A DNA stretch of 60,244 bases from Deltaproteobacteria bacterium (GTDB lineage Bacteria; JAMCPX01), in the NCBI GenBank assembly GCA_023382265.1, contig JAMCPX010000011.1, positions 1 through 60,244 of the forward strand, written 5' to 3'. The position numbers and the translations under genes are program-made. The notes beneath the pieces were generated by a model. The model searched no databases. It was not told the origin of the DNA and saw only the letters and a program-made list of their open reading frames with translations. Shown here one piece after another: positions 36,481-45,939 of this stretch (the first letter of the stretch is position 1; every line of letters begins with the position of its first letter).

Positions 36481-36597
36481 GTGTTTGACATGATTTATTT
36501 AAAATTTGAAAAGTCTGTTATTATAGGCACTTTGAAAGGCATTGGTATGATCATTACAATGTTTTTTATGGACAGAGGTTTGAATAATGGAGAGTAA
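36481..36597 (+). CDS. Leader ORF overlapping trpE (38 codons)
   Basis: From GTG 36481 (or ATG 36490) to TAA 36595-36597, a 35-38 residue frame preceded by GGGAG (36471-36475) at good spacing. It overlaps the trpE start by 11 bases, which could couple trpE translation to it. The middle is hydrophobic (SVIIGTLKGIGMIITMFFM) and could span the membrane. It has no Trp codon, so it is not a standard attenuation peptide. Whether it is translated is not proven. Confidence 0.35.
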   Translation: MFDMIYLKFEKSVIIGTLKGIGMIITMFFMDRGLNNGE

Positions 36598-38071
36598 TCA
36601 CATTTATCCGTCTTATGAAGATTTTTTAAAACTTGCGGAGCATGCAAATCTTATCCCTGTTTATACGGAGATCCTATCCGATGTGGAAACGCCGGTCTCC
36701 GTACTGTTAAAACTGAAACATTTGAATTACCCATTCCTTCTTGAGAGCGTGGAAGGCGGTGAAAAATGGGCACGGTATAGTTTTATAGGCTTCGAGCCGT
36801 CGGTTATGTTCAGGATAAAAAACCGGGATGTTTTTATAACAGAAAACGGGAAAACAAAGATACATCATGATGTTCCTGACCCGCTCGGACTTTTAAAAAC
36901 GGAACTGAAACGATACAATCCAGCAATCATAAAAGGCCTGCCGAGGTTTGTAGGCGGTGCTGTCGGCTATTTCGGTTACGATGTCGTAAAAACCTTTGAG
37001 AAAGTTCCTGCTCTAAAGAAACGGTCGCCCGATTTTGATGATGTCTTCCTGCTTTTTACGGATAAACTCGTGATCTTTGATAATCTCAGACACACCATGA
37101 TCGTCCTATCAAATGCCTTTATACAGAAAGGTAATACAAAGAGTGCGTACGATACTGCAGCGGCCTCCGTAAAAAGGGTTATTTCCATACTCAACCGGCC
37201 GCTTCAAGCAGCAAAGAAACGGAAGATCAATAAAATTAAACCATTCGGATCGAATATGACGCAGCAGGAATATGAACGGATGGTTATCGAAGGGAAATCA
37301 CGCATAATGGAGGGCGATATTATTCAGGTCGTATTGTCGCAGAGGTTCTTCTCACCCTCAAAAATAGACCTCGTTTCTTTTTATAGGGCACTGAGACTTA
37401 TCAACCCTTCACCCTATATGTTTTATTTTGATCTCGGAGATAAATATCTTATCGGTTCTTCCCCTGAGGTGCTTGTACGGTTCGAGGGGGGCTGGGTCAC
37501 CATAAGACCCATTGCAGGCACAAGAAAACGCGGGAAAACACGGGAAGAAGATGAAGCACTGGAAAAGGAATTGCTCGAAGATAAAAAGGAAAAAGCGGAA
37601 CACGTTATGCTGGTGGATCTTGCCAGAAACGATATCGGAAGAATTGCGAAAACAGGCAGCGTACGGGTCGATGAACTTATGATCGTGGAAAGGTATTCGC
37701 ACGTTATGCACATAGTATCGGAGGTAAGAGGTGCTGCACTTGATGATAAGGATGCCGTGGATATCCTGAAGGCAACATTCCCCGCGGGGACACTTTCGGG
37801 TGCTCCAAAAGTTAAAGCGATGGAAATCATAGAACATCTCGAAAAGGACAACAGGGGACCTTACGGCGGCGCTGTCGGCTATATCAGTTATACAGGGAGT
37901 ATGGATACGTGTATTGCGATAAGAACTGCATTTGTCGATAAAAAAGGCGTTTATATACAGTCCGGTGCAGGTATAGTATACGACTCCCAGCCCGAAAACG
38001 AGTATTCCGAAACACGATCAAAGGCTCAGGCTTTGATGGACGCCCTGAAAAAATCCGGAGAGATAAAATAG
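36587..38071 (+). CDS. trpE: Anthranilate synthase component I
   Basis: 494 residues. It makes anthranilate from chorismate with ammonia supplied by TrpG. The N-terminal LLESVEGGEKWARYSFIG carries the LLES feedback (tryptophan) site. The chorismate-binding domain has SPEVLVRFEGGWVTIRPIAGTRKRG, LVDLARNDIGRI and PAGTLSGAPKVKAMEII (near 405), then GGAVGYISYTGSMDTCIAIRTA. AGAGGT precedes the ATG and the leader ORF ends inside it. It is first in the trp operon, 5 bases before trpG. Confidence 0.95.
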   Translation: MESNHIYPSYEDFLKLAEHANLIPVYTEILSDVETPVSVLLKLKHLNYPFLLESVEGGEKWARYSFIGFEPSVMFRIKNRDVFITENGKTKIHHDVPDPLGLLKTELKRYNPAIIKGLPRFVGGAVGYFGYDVVKTFEKVPALKKRSPDFDDVFLLFTDKLVIFDNLRHTMIVLSNAFIQKGNTKSAYDTAAASVKRVISILNRPLQAAKKRKINKIKPFGSNMTQQEYERMVIEGKSRIMEGDIIQVVLSQRFFSPSKIDLVSFYRALRLINPSPYMFYFDLGDKYLIGSSPEVLVRFEGGWVTIRPIAGTRKRGKTREEDEALEKELLEDKKEKAEHVMLVDLARNDIGRIAKTGSVRVDELMIVERYSHVMHIVSEVRGAALDDKDAVDILKATFPAGTLSGAPKVKAMEIIEHLEKDNRGPYGGAVGYISYTGSMDTCIAIRTAFVDKKGVYIQSGAGIVYDSQPENEYSETRSKAQALMDALKKSGEIK

Positions 38072-38076
38072 CTTTT

Positions 38077-38655
38077 ATGAAGATACTTATGATCGATAAC
38101 TATGATTCTTTTACCTATAATCTTGTTCAGTACTTTGGTGAACTCGGGGTTGAAGTGATTGTATTCAGGAATGATCGTATAAAAGTTAAAGATATAAAAA
38201 CCCTCGATATAAATGCAATCGTTATATCTCCCGGCCCGTCAACACCGGCAGAAGCCGGTATATCCGTTGACGCCATAAAGCAATACGCCGGTATTTATCC
38301 CATACTCGGTGTATGCCTCGGTCATCAGGCAATAGGTTACGCATTCGGTGCGGACATAATTAAAGCGCAGAAGATCTACCATGGGAAAACGTCTCAGATA
38401 AAGCATGACGGTAAAACGATATTTATGGGGCTTGACAATCCATTCACGGCTACAAGGTACCACTCTCTTGTAATAGACAGAAAAACATTGTCTGATGAAT
38501 TTGTCATTGATGCAGAGTCTGAAGAGGATCAGGAAATAATGGCAATAAGACATAAGAGTCTTATCATAGAAGGTGTTCAGTTTCATCCGGAATCTATACT
38601 GACTGCAAACGGTAAAAAGTTACTTGAGAATTTTATAAAATTGGTTAAGGAATAG
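38077..38655 (+). CDS. trpG: Anthranilate synthase component II (glutamine amidotransferase)
   Basis: 192 residues. Class I amidotransferase triad: Cys in GVCLGHQAIGYAFG (near 79), and His and Glu in EGVQFHPESIL (near 168-170). Start MKILMIDNYDSFTYNLVQYF is typical. It supplies ammonia to TrpE and in organisms with a single copy also to PabB for folate. It is between trpE and trpD with 5 and 2 base gaps. Confidence 0.95.
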   Translation: MKILMIDNYDSFTYNLVQYFGELGVEVIVFRNDRIKVKDIKTLDINAIVISPGPSTPAEAGISVDAIKQYAGIYPILGVCLGHQAIGYAFGADIIKAQKIYHGKTSQIKHDGKTIFMGLDNPFTATRYHSLVIDRKTLSDEFVIDAESEEDQEIMAIRHKSLIIEGVQFHPESILTANGKKLLENFIKLVKE

Positions 38656-38657
38656 AC

Positions 38658-39680
38658 ATGATAAAAGAAGCGATTGAAAAGGTAACGGAACATATATCCC
38701 TTTCGGAGAATGAGATGGAGCTTGTTATTGATGAAATCATGTCGGGCAATGCAACGGATGCCCAGATCGCTTCATTCATCACAGCGCTTAGAATCAAAGG
38801 CGAAACCGTAGAAGAGATAACGGGTGCTGCAAAGGTTATGAGAGATAAGGCAACAAAGGTATATTCATCAAAAAAGGTATTGGTTGATACGTGCGGTACA
38901 GGCGGAGATCGCAAAGGTACGTTCAATGTATCCACAGCAGCATCATTTATAGCGGCAGGTGCAGGCGTTTTTATCGCCAAGCACGGCAATCGTTCCGTCT
39001 CCTCTAAAAGTGGGAGTGCCGATGTGCTTGAGGCTCTTGGAATAAATGTCAAAATGGGCGCGGGAAAGGCGCGGCACGCGATTGAAACCATAGGTATGTG
39101 TTTTTTGTTTGCGCCGATTTATCACGGTGCGATGAAGTATGCTATAGGACCAAGACAGCAGATCGGCATAAGAACTATTTTTAATATGCTTGGACCGCTT
39201 ACAAATCCTGCTGAAGCAAAGTATCAGGTAATTGGTATATATGATGGAACGATGACAGAAAAGATAGCCCATGTATTACATAACCTCGGAAGTATTGCTG
39301 CTTGTGTTGTTCACGGCGACGATGGAACTGATGAAATTACTCTTACTGGTAAGACAACCATATCGGAGCTTAAAAACGACCGTATCAAAACATATAAATT
39401 TGATCCAGAAGAGTATGGTTATAAATGCTGCTCACCTGAAAAACTTCTTGGAGGGGACGCAGACCGTAATGCAGCAATTATAATGGACATATTGAACGGT
39501 GCCGGTGGAGCAATGAGGGACATAGCGGAATTGAATGCAGCATTTGCAATTTATATTGCAAATATTAAAGATAATCTGCACGATGCAATTATCGCTGCAA
39601 GAGAGAGTATAGATTCCGGCTTAGCTTTGAAAAAACTTGACGGTTTGAAAAAACTTAGTAATGAGGATAATCTTAAATGA
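38658..39680 (+). CDS. trpD: Anthranilate phosphoribosyltransferase
   Basis: 340 residues. It couples anthranilate to PRPP. The PRPP loop DTCGTGGDRKGTFNVST is near 75-91, followed by KHGNRSVSSKSGSADVLEALG, and GPRQQIGIRTIFNMLGPLTNPA (near 165-186). HGDDGTDEIT is the second metal-binding region. It overlaps trpC by 4 bases. Confidence 0.95.
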   Translation: MIKEAIEKVTEHISLSENEMELVIDEIMSGNATDAQIASFITALRIKGETVEEITGAAKVMRDKATKVYSSKKVLVDTCGTGGDRKGTFNVSTAASFIAAGAGVFIAKHGNRSVSSKSGSADVLEALGINVKMGAGKARHAIETIGMCFLFAPIYHGAMKYAIGPRQQIGIRTIFNMLGPLTNPAEAKYQVIGIYDGTMTEKIAHVLHNLGSIAACVVHGDDGTDEITLTGKTTISELKNDRIKTYKFDPEEYGYKCCSPEKLLGGDADRNAAIIMDILNGAGGAMRDIAELNAAFAIYIANIKDNLHDAIIAARESIDSGLALKKLDGLKKLSNEDNLK

Positions 39681-40486
39681 CTGATAAAATAGATTTTCTT
39701 AATGACATCGTTAATACAAAAAAAAGAGAAGTCGGGATCAAAAAACAGCATACCGGTATTGGATCACTGATCAAAGCTATAGACAGTATAAAACATCCGC
39801 TCTCTTTTATAGAAACTCTCTCTGCGAATGTGCCTCCGCGTATAATTGCAGAAATCAAAAAAAGGTCACCCTCCAAAGGCGTTATAGCCTCCGGCATAGA
39901 TGTGAAACAGGTTGCAACAGATTTTGAGTCCGCGGGTGCGTGTGCAATATCTGTTTTAACCGATGAGGAATATTTTGAAGGCAGCATCTCCGATATGATT
40001 ACGGTAAAGAATGCCGTGACTATCCCGGTACTTCGTAAGGATTTCATTGTAGACGAGTTCCAGATTTACGAATCAAGGGCAAACGGCGCCGATACGATAC
40101 TTTTGATTGTTAAAATCTTAGATAAAGCCGTTAATCATTATTTAGAGCTTTCAAGGCAGCTGGGCATGGAGCCTCTCGTTGAGATTCATAATGAAAATGA
40201 GCTTAAGACGGCAATTGATGCAGGTGCAAGGATAATAGGCATAAACACAAGAAACCTTGATACTTTTAATGTATCGCTTGACACAATCGCATCTCTTATA
40301 AATTATATACCAGACAATGTGTTTACTGTGGCAGAAAGCGGCATTACATCTACAGACATTATACTGGAGTTTATGAAACTCGGCATAGACGGTTTTCTCA
40401 TAGGCGAGACATTTATGCGTGCGTCATCACCTTCAAAAAAGTTAAAAGAGTTTATAGATAAATTTAGAATAAGTTCTTTCAAGTAA
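39677..40486 (+). CDS. trpC: Indole-3-glycerol-phosphate synthase
   Basis: 269 residues, TIM barrel. Catalytic Lys in [13 protein letters not shown] (near 56), [26 protein letters not shown] (near 115-140), INTRNLDTF and VAESGI are all typical. It closes the indole ring before tryptophan synthase. ATGA overlap with trpD, 11 bases to trpB, with AAGGAG before the latter. Confidence 0.95.
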   Translation: MTDKIDFLNDIVNTKKREVGIKKQHTGIGSLIKAIDSIKHPLSFIETLSANVPPRIIAEIKKRSPSKGVIASGIDVKQVATDFESAGACAISVLTDEEYFEGSISDMITVKNAVTIPVLRKDFIVDEFQIYESRANGADTILLIVKILDKAVNHYLELSRQLGMEPLVEIHNENELKTAIDAGARIIGINTRNLDTFNVSLDTIASLINYIPDNVFTVAESGITSTDIILEFMKLGIDGFLIGETFMRASSPSKKLKEFIDKFRISSFK

Positions 40487-40497
40487 AGGAGATAAAT

Positions 40498-41847
40498 ATG
40501 CAGACAAAGATAATACTGGATGAAACAGAGATACCGAGAAGATGGTATAACATTATGGCGGACATGCCAAACCCGCCTGCAGCGGTATTGCATCCCGGCA
40601 CAAAAAAACCCGTTACACCAGATGACCTGAAGCCCATATTCCCGATGGGACTTATCGAGCAGGAGGTCTCAACGAAAAGATGGATAGACATACCCGAAGA
40701 GGTATTAAAGGTTTATGCCTTATGGAGACCATCACCCATGTTCAGGGCGCATAATCTTGAGGCATACCTCAAGACACCCGCAAGGATATATTACAAGAAC
40801 GAGAGCTTCAGCCCCCCTGGCAGCCATAAGCCGAACACCTCTGTAGCACAGGCGTATTACAACAAAAAGGAAGGCATTAAAAGGCTTGCAACTGAAACTG
40901 GTGCAGGACAATGGGGAAGTGCGCTTGCAATGGCCGGCAGGTTCTTCGGGCTGGATGTTACGGTTTACATGGTACGTGTAAGTTATGACCAGAAGCCGTA
41001 CAGAAAGATTATGATGGAGACATGGGGAGCAAATGTTCATGCAAGTCCAACAAACCTTACCAACGCAGGGAAAAAGGTCCTTGAGATGGATCCATCATCA
41101 CCCGGCAGTCTCGGCATAGCCATAAGTGAGGCAGTCGAAGACGCGGCAACGCACGCGGACACGAACTATTCACTCGGCAGTGTCCTTAACCATGTGTTAA
41201 TACATCAGAGTGTTATAGGGCTGGAAGCCAAGGAGCAATTTAAGAAGATCAATGATTATCCGGATATTGTCATTGCATCGTGCGGAGGTGGAAGTAACTT
41301 CGGCGGCATTGCATTCCCCTTCCTCATGGACAAGTTTGCAGGGAAAAAGGTCAGAGCCATTGCAGTAGAGCCTGCATCATGTCCTACCCTCACAAAGGGC
41401 CCGTACACCTACGATTTTGGTGATGAGGCAGGACTAACACCGCTCATAAAGATGTACACGCTTGGCCACAGTTTTGTGCCTCCAGGCATACATGCAGGCG
41501 GCTTGAGATATCATGGAGATTCACCTCTTGTCAGCCAGTTCTACAACGAAGGCATTATAGAAGCTGTTGCATACAACCAGCTTCCGGTGTTTGAAGCAGC
41601 TATAACATTTGCAAGAACAGAGGGCATAATACCGGCGCCTGAGTCAGCCCATGCAATACTCGGTGCTATAAATGAGGCTAAAAAGGCAAAAGAAGAAGGC
41701 AAAGAAAGGGTAATCCTGCTTAATTTAAGCGGACATGGACATTTTGACCTTTCCGCTTATGATAGTTATCTAAAGGGTAAATTAAGGGATTATGAATACC
41801 CGGAGGCAGAAATAAAAAAATCGCTAAAGGAACTGCCGGTGGTATAG
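40498..41847 (+). CDS. trpB: Tryptophan synthase beta chain, TrpB2 type
   Basis: 449 residues. The start [36 protein letters not shown] and the PLP-lysine segment [19 protein letters not shown] followed by [13 protein letters not shown] are those of the TrpB2 branch, longer than TrpB1 (about 400). It turns indole and serine into tryptophan. TrpB2 often works without a stable TrpA partner. It lies in the trp operon between trpC and trpF, but no trpA follows anywhere in the window, so a separate alpha subunit or another indole source is needed. AAGGAG precedes the ATG. Confidence 0.93.
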   Translation: MQTKIILDETEIPRRWYNIMADMPNPPAAVLHPGTKKPVTPDDLKPIFPMGLIEQEVSTKRWIDIPEEVLKVYALWRPSPMFRAHNLEAYLKTPARIYYKNESFSPPGSHKPNTSVAQAYYNKKEGIKRLATETGAGQWGSALAMAGRFFGLDVTVYMVRVSYDQKPYRKIMMETWGANVHASPTNLTNAGKKVLEMDPSSPGSLGIAISEAVEDAATHADTNYSLGSVLNHVLIHQSVIGLEAKEQFKKINDYPDIVIASCGGGSNFGGIAFPFLMDKFAGKKVRAIAVEPASCPTLTKGPYTYDFGDEAGLTPLIKMYTLGHSFVPPGIHAGGLRYHGDSPLVSQFYNEGIIEAVAYNQLPVFEAAITFARTEGIIPAPESAHAILGAINEAKKAKEEGKERVILLNLSGHGHFDLSAYDSYLKGKLRDYEYPEAEIKKSLKELPVV

Positions 41848-41858
41848 ATATAGCAAGG

Positions 41859-41884
41859 TAGGGTAGATATGTATGTCTGCCCTA
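41859..41884 (+). other. Stem-loop in the trpB-trpF gap
   Basis: TAGGGTAGA and TCTGCCCTA pair over 9 positions (one T-G) around an 8-base loop. No T-run follows, so it is not a clear terminator. It may tune trpF expression or mRNA stability. Confidence 0.35.
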
Positions 41885-41959
41885 TATTATATGCACCGAA
41901 CTAAAGGGCAATCACATAGGATTGTCTCTGCTGAAGATAACAAAGATTGGAAAGAATGA

Positions 41960-42568
41960 GTGAAGATCAAGATTTGCGGTATAACATCTTTAAGCGATGC
42001 CGTGGCAGCATGCGAACATGGTGCAGATGCTCTGGGCTTTGTATTTTATAAAAAAAGCCCGCGATACATCCTGCCTGAACAGGCTAAACAAATAATAGAA
42101 AAACTGCCTCCTTTTGTCAGTTCGGTCGGCGTATTTGTTGATGAAGATATTAATACTGTTAAGTCACTCATAACAGACACTGGGCTGGATTACGTACAGC
42201 TTCATGGAAATGAACCCATAAGTACTGTTAGGATGTTTGGGAATAAGGCAATAAAGGCATTCAATATAAAAGACAAGGATTCTATTGAAGAAGTAAACGG
42301 ATCAGGGCTTCAATATGTTCTACTCGACAGCCATACATCCCTTCACGGCGGGTCCGGTAAGCGGTTTGACCATGCATTCCTTAAAAACCTTTCTATAGGT
42401 ATCAAGTTTATTTTATCGGGCGGCATAACACCGGAGAATGTTGCTGAGATAGTACAGACATATAAGCCTTATGGTATTGATGTATCAAGCGGCGTCGAGG
42501 CATCTCCAGGTAAAAAATCAAAAGAAAAGCTAACAGCATTATTCATAAATATAAAAAAAGCCCTATAA
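41960..42568 (+). CDS. trpF: Phosphoribosylanthranilate isomerase
   Basis: 202 residues from a GTG at 41960; the nearby ATG at 41956 is out of frame. The family start is VKIKICGIT, with the catalytic Cys, then GADALGFVFYKKSPRYI, VGVFVDE, VQLHGNE and LLDS (catalytic Asp) near 123, ending SGGITPENV and GIDVSSGVEASPGKK. It acts between TrpD and TrpC. A gap of 112 bases with a stem-loop separates it from trpB; it is last in the operon. Confidence 0.94.
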   Translation: MKIKICGITSLSDAVAACEHGADALGFVFYKKSPRYILPEQAKQIIEKLPPFVSSVGVFVDEDINTVKSLITDTGLDYVQLHGNEPISTVRMFGNKAIKAFNIKDKDSIEEVNGSGLQYVLLDSHTSLHGGSGKRFDHAFLKNLSIGIKFILSGGITPENVAEIVQTYKPYGIDVSSGVEASPGKKSKEKLTALFINIKKAL

Positions 42569-42641
42569 ATTTTGAGCATTTTTTAATACACCTTTTTTAC
42601 ATAAATCATCTACACATTCGATTTATACTATATGAAACCGG

Positions 42642-42669
42642 GCAGGGGTTCAAAACTTGGAACCCCTGC
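42642..42669. terminator. Hairpin between convergent trpF and lipoprotein genes
   Basis: GCAGGGGTTC and GAACCCCTGC pair perfectly over 10 bases with an 8-base loop. Flanking T-runs are short on both strands, so it is probably a bidirectional or Rho-assisted terminator. Confidence 0.55.
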
Positions 42670-42714
42670 AAAATCATTAATTTATGTGTAGTAATTTATA
42701 CTATTATATGCCCA

Positions 42715-43908
42715 TTACCAGCATACCGGAGATGAAGCACCGGTTACATCGGCACAGCACTGTCCAGTATTGCAGCTGGTGCTATTATAATTAAAAACAA
42801 AGGTCTCGGTTCCGCTTGTCAGGGTAAGAGTACCGCTTGAAGGGCAATAAGGACATATAGCATTATCATAAGTGAGGTTATTGAATGCAAAAGAGTATTT
42901 GCCTGAATAGGATGTTGTACCTGTTGTAAAGCTTTTTCCATTGATAATATAGGCAATACCCGCGGTTCCACTTCCATTCAATACCGTTGTGCTACTTGTA
43001 GTTGATATGGTTAGAGACGGGGTTGTTTGCAGGTATTCTCCAATCCGGGCAGACTCACTTCCGCTTGCTACATCAAATTCATTCCCTTCATTCAAAACAA
43101 GGGTAAAGAATGAAGTATTTCCGGTGAATGTATCATCAATACTAAACCATCCTGATAACCCTATAATCCCTTGCGCGCTCGAGTATATCCCGGTAAGATT
43201 AAGCTTTCCATCTTCCGTATACTGAGCATTTGAAGCGCCGCTTATCATGTTGCTGCCTGTGAAGGTAAAACCCCCATTCCATGTCATACTCATTGAAGTG
43301 CCGGAGTAGGTTTCACCAAAATTAAAATTCGTGTATATGAGTTTCAGGTTTGCTGAACCGGCACTTGAATCATAAGTACCTGTCCATGAAATTGTGCCAT
43401 TAAAAGTAAAGCTTATACCTCCGGAAGAGCATGTTTCATTACTCCACGTGGATGTTATATCAACATAGGTTGTGCTCCCGCTTGTTGAACTGTTATTCGT
43501 GACAACCGGCTGGGTATTGCAACTAGCATACTGAAGAATTTTAAACGATTTTAATTGATCAAGAACTGTTTGTTTCAAGTAAGACGGACTGACCACAAGC
43601 TTGGATGGATTTTGTGTAATCATTGATAATCCTCCAAATGCAGGAAGATTATTTGGATTTCCATTGGTACTGTTTGTAATTGAACTTACACTTGTGCTCT
43701 GACTTGCATAGTTTGTTGCATCCTGATTCACTTTCAGTGCCTGGCTTGCAGCGCTGCCGATATTGCTAACTGTAAGCTGTGCGTTTGGTAATGAATTTAA
43801 ACTGCCGCTAACCTGAGTACCCGATGAAGACGAACCTCCTGATGATCCGCAGCCTAACGCTATACTACCCATAAGCAGAATTATTGATAATAATTTTAAT
43901 TGTTTCAT
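42715..43908 (-). CDS. Ser/Thr-rich lipoprotein of unknown function
   Basis: 397 residues with a lipoprotein signal (LLSIILLMGSIALGCGSSGG, Cys near 20) and then a Gly/Ser linker. The remainder is rich in Ser, Thr, Gly and Asn with alternating beta strands and no recognised motif; the end has paired Cys residues (CPYCPSSG and CNTGQCCAD). TTACCTCC on the plus strand gives GGAGGTAA before the ATG. It is last in a minus-strand group of envelope genes. Probably an outer-membrane-anchored surface protein. Confidence 0.8.
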   Translation of the reverse strand: MKQLKLLSIILLMGSIALGCGSSGGSSSSGTQVSGSLNSLPNAQLTVSNIGSAASQALKVNQDATNYASQSTSVSSITNSTNGNPNNLPAFGGLSMITQNPSKLVVSPSYLKQTVLDQLKSFKILQYASCNTQPVVTNNSSTSGSTTYVDITSTWSNETCSSGGISFTFNGTISWTGTYDSSAGSANLKLIYTNFNFGETYSGTSMSMTWNGGFTFTGSNMISGASNAQYTEDGKLNLTGIYSSAQGIIGLSGWFSIDDTFTGNTSFFTLVLNEGNEFDVASGSESARIGEYLQTTPSLTISTTSSTTVLNGSGTAGIAYIINGKSFTTGTTSYSGKYSFAFNNLTYDNAICPYCPSSGTLTLTSGTETFVFNYNSTSCNTGQCCADVTGASSPVCW

Positions 43909-43937
43909 AATTTACCTCCGATTTTAATGTTCTAATA

Positions 43938-44012
43938 TCATACTATTAAAAACATAGCAAGACATACACCTAAAACTATTTTACTTATTACATTTGTCTT
44001 TTTGCTTTTCAT
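43938..44012 (-). CDS. Tiny hydrophobic ORF (24 residues)
   Basis: ATG at 44012 to TGA at 43938. The product is basic at the start (MKSKKTN) then hydrophobic (ISKIVLGVCLAMFLIV), like a one-helix membrane peptide. GAGGAAGG precedes it inside the preceding tiny ORF, and it overlaps that ORF's stop (ATGA). Either a real small protein or a leader for the lipoprotein 29 bases downstream. Confidence 0.35.
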   Translation of the reverse strand: MKSKKTNVISKIVLGVCLAMFLIV

Positions 44013-44038
44013 ACCTTCCTCAATCTTATTTTTTTCAT
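44009..44038 (-). CDS. Tiny basic ORF (9 residues) with strong SD
   Basis: ATG at 44038 follows AAAGGAGGAAACA, one of the best SD sites in the window, yet encodes only MKKIRLRKV before TGA. It overlaps the 24-residue ORF by 4 bases. The SD this close after the upstream lipoprotein gene suggests a leader or a decayed gene start. Confidence 0.3.
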   Translation of the reverse strand: MKKIRLRKV

Positions 44039-44065
44039 TGTTTCCTCCTTTATGCTTAAGTTATT

Positions 44066-45478
44066 TTACATGGCTATAAAACTGATTACTCCATTGGATA
44101 TTAAATCGTAGGTTGGAGAGACAGTGTTCGTTCCCGGCTGCTTTGGGGCGTTAAGGAGTTTGTTAAGGTCTACTATGGCAAGACAGGACTTTGAACTGTC
44201 TATCAGGAGTCCCATGGGCTGTTTGTTGATTACAGCAGTAAATGCAGAAAGCCCGTGTGGATCTCCGACATTGCTCCACGAAGAAACCGAAGGACACACG
44301 GTCGTTGGTGTTGGAATTTGAGCCGACGTGTAGGATGTTATAGTGATGCCTCCTGATGTGGATGTTGTCGGCATCTGTGCCGCACCGATATCATCTCCGA
44401 ATTCCCCCTCAAGAAACATGATATGGCTTGATGATTCTACTACCATGCCGGTTGTAAGGTAACCGCTTGGAGAATACACATTTTGCAGGGGAACAACTGC
44501 ATACGGAGCATCAAATGTAGCTGTTGAATCATTGAACGCGGCTGCATTCATATTGAGAACCAGTAAAAGCGGCGTCCATTCATGTCCTATTGTAATTAGG
44601 TCGGTAGATGGATCTACTGAAACCGCATCCGCGGTAAGTGAGCCAATACCCGTACTATTAAGCTCAGGAATTCCATTGGCTGGGTCCGTGTTTGTATCCA
44701 CCATCCTTTTAGACCAGTGGTAAACCTTGCTTTTGTTTATATCTATCACCCACAGATATTCATCTGTAGATGTTATTGATCCCGAATCAGCATATTCCGG
44801 GGAATATATCATATTAGCGGCAGGATCATAACCGAAATTTTCGGTTGAGAGGTCAACGGGTATAGTAGCAGTCAGATCAGACAGAAACTGTTTTGTCACC
44901 TTACCTGTATAATCGACGACCCGGTATCCGTCTCCCGAGGAAACTATGAATCCGTGATCAACCGGATCTATGATAACACCGCAGTCAAGGCAGCTTCCTC
45001 CGCTGAAACTTGAATATACCGTATTACCAAGATCAGGCTCGGTTACCGTAGGTGCAGAACCATTGCTTATATAGCCGGCTACATCTATAATTGCTATTTT
45101 TGAGCTGTCGTAGCCAACGCACACAACTCTGAGGTTTTTACCGTCTGCAGCACAGCTATCCACCGCGAACGATGTGGTTATGGTAGTTTGTGTAGGGCCT
45201 GACGACATCACTCCGAGAGAGTGCTGCTGATAAGAAGAGATGGTAAAAGAAGAACCTTTTTGAGATAGCGGTACAATATTCACGGTATTACCATTTGGAA
45301 TAAAGGCTATCACCAGATCGCCGGTATTTATTGTTGCAAGACCGCCTGATGTAGTCGCAGAAGATACAATAGTCTGTCCAACTCCGCTTTTACTACCCTG
45401 ACACCCAGATACTATGAAAATCGTAATAACCATGATCGTACCTAACAAATTTAATTTTTTACTTTTATATTTTTTCAT
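44066..45478 (-). CDS. Lipoprotein with beta-propeller-like repeats
   Basis: 470 residues. Signal IMVITIFIVSGCQGSKSG gives a lipobox Cys near 26. The rest shows recurring segments such as LRVVCVGYDSSKIAIIDVAGYI, YRVVDYTG and YLWVIDINKSKVYHW, like the blades of a WD/YVTN-type propeller, but no family motif is certain. It is between a small unknown gene and the tiny ORFs on the minus strand. Probably surface-exposed; function unknown. Confidence 0.75.
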   Translation of the reverse strand: MKKYKSKKLNLLGTIMVITIFIVSGCQGSKSGVGQTIVSSATTSGGLATINTGDLVIAFIPNGNTVNIVPLSQKGSSFTISSYQQHSLGVMSSGPTQTTITTSFAVDSCAADGKNLRVVCVGYDSSKIAIIDVAGYISNGSAPTVTEPDLGNTVYSSFSGGSCLDCGVIIDPVDHGFIVSSGDGYRVVDYTGKVTKQFLSDLTATIPVDLSTENFGYDPAANMIYSPEYADSGSITSTDEYLWVIDINKSKVYHWSKRMVDTNTDPANGIPELNSTGIGSLTADAVSVDPSTDLITIGHEWTPLLLVLNMNAAAFNDSTATFDAPYAVVPLQNVYSPSGYLTTGMVVESSSHIMFLEGEFGDDIGAAQMPTTSTSGGITITSYTSAQIPTPTTVCPSVSSWSNVGDPHGLSAFTAVINKQPMGLLIDSSKSCLAIVDLNKLLNAPKQPGTNTVSPTYDLISNGVISFIAM

Positions 45479-45490
45479 TGTTCCATCCTT

Positions 45491-45724
45491 TTAATTATGT
45501 AATTTTTTAAGTTTTTTACCCATAGCTTTCTCTTTTGTTTCATAGGTTTCGCCTGTCCCGATTTTACCGTAATTCATGATCTCCCACAGCTCATCTCTGT
45601 TGGAAAAAGCTTTTTTCCCGTAAAAGCCAACCTCTTCTACGGTCCCAACGAGGAATTTGGGATCCCTTTTCCTGTACCTGTAAATTCGGATAATATAAGT
45701 TTTTATAAGGTCTTTATTTGCCAT
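45491..45724 (-). CDS. Small conserved-looking protein, unknown function
   Basis: 77 residues, basic. YIIRIYRYRKRDPKFLVGTVEEVG then KKAFSNRDELWEIMN resembles a short family that I recall from deltaproteobacterial genomes (form 'L.G.VE..G..G...F....ELW.IL'), without a known role. It begins a minus-strand group and lies 12 bases before the propeller-like lipoprotein. No SD is clear. Confidence 0.65.
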   Translation of the reverse strand: MANKDLIKTYIIRIYRYRKRDPKFLVGTVEEVGFYGKKAFSNRDELWEIMNYGKIGTGETYETKEKAMGKKLKKLHN

Positions 45725-45939
45725 AATTTTAATTATTGTCCTCTATCCAATATCCAATTTATGCCTTTCCTCAAACTCTTCCGGCTGAGTTTGGTATGTC
45801 TATCCTTATAACATAAGAAAAGTCACAGATTAGTCACAGATCGGGATTCTTTTGTAAACCCGAAAAACGTATTGAAAATTAGAAATTTTGTGCAGAGAAC
45901 TATTGCATACCAATTCTGAAAAAGGACAAAGATTGTCGT

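Noticed and set aside
36485-36490. Perfect TTGACA upstream of trpE
   Set aside because: No -10-like hexamer lies 15-19 bases downstream, and it is within the leader ORF; TTGCTT/TAGAAT at 36421-36450 fits better.
42642-42669. Strong intrinsic terminator for trpF
   Set aside because: The stem is perfect, but no T-run follows on the plus strand, so only a moderate terminator call is kept.
45810-45850. Repeated GTCACAGAT as a CRISPR-like or iteron repeat
   Set aside because: Only two short adjacent copies occur; not an array.
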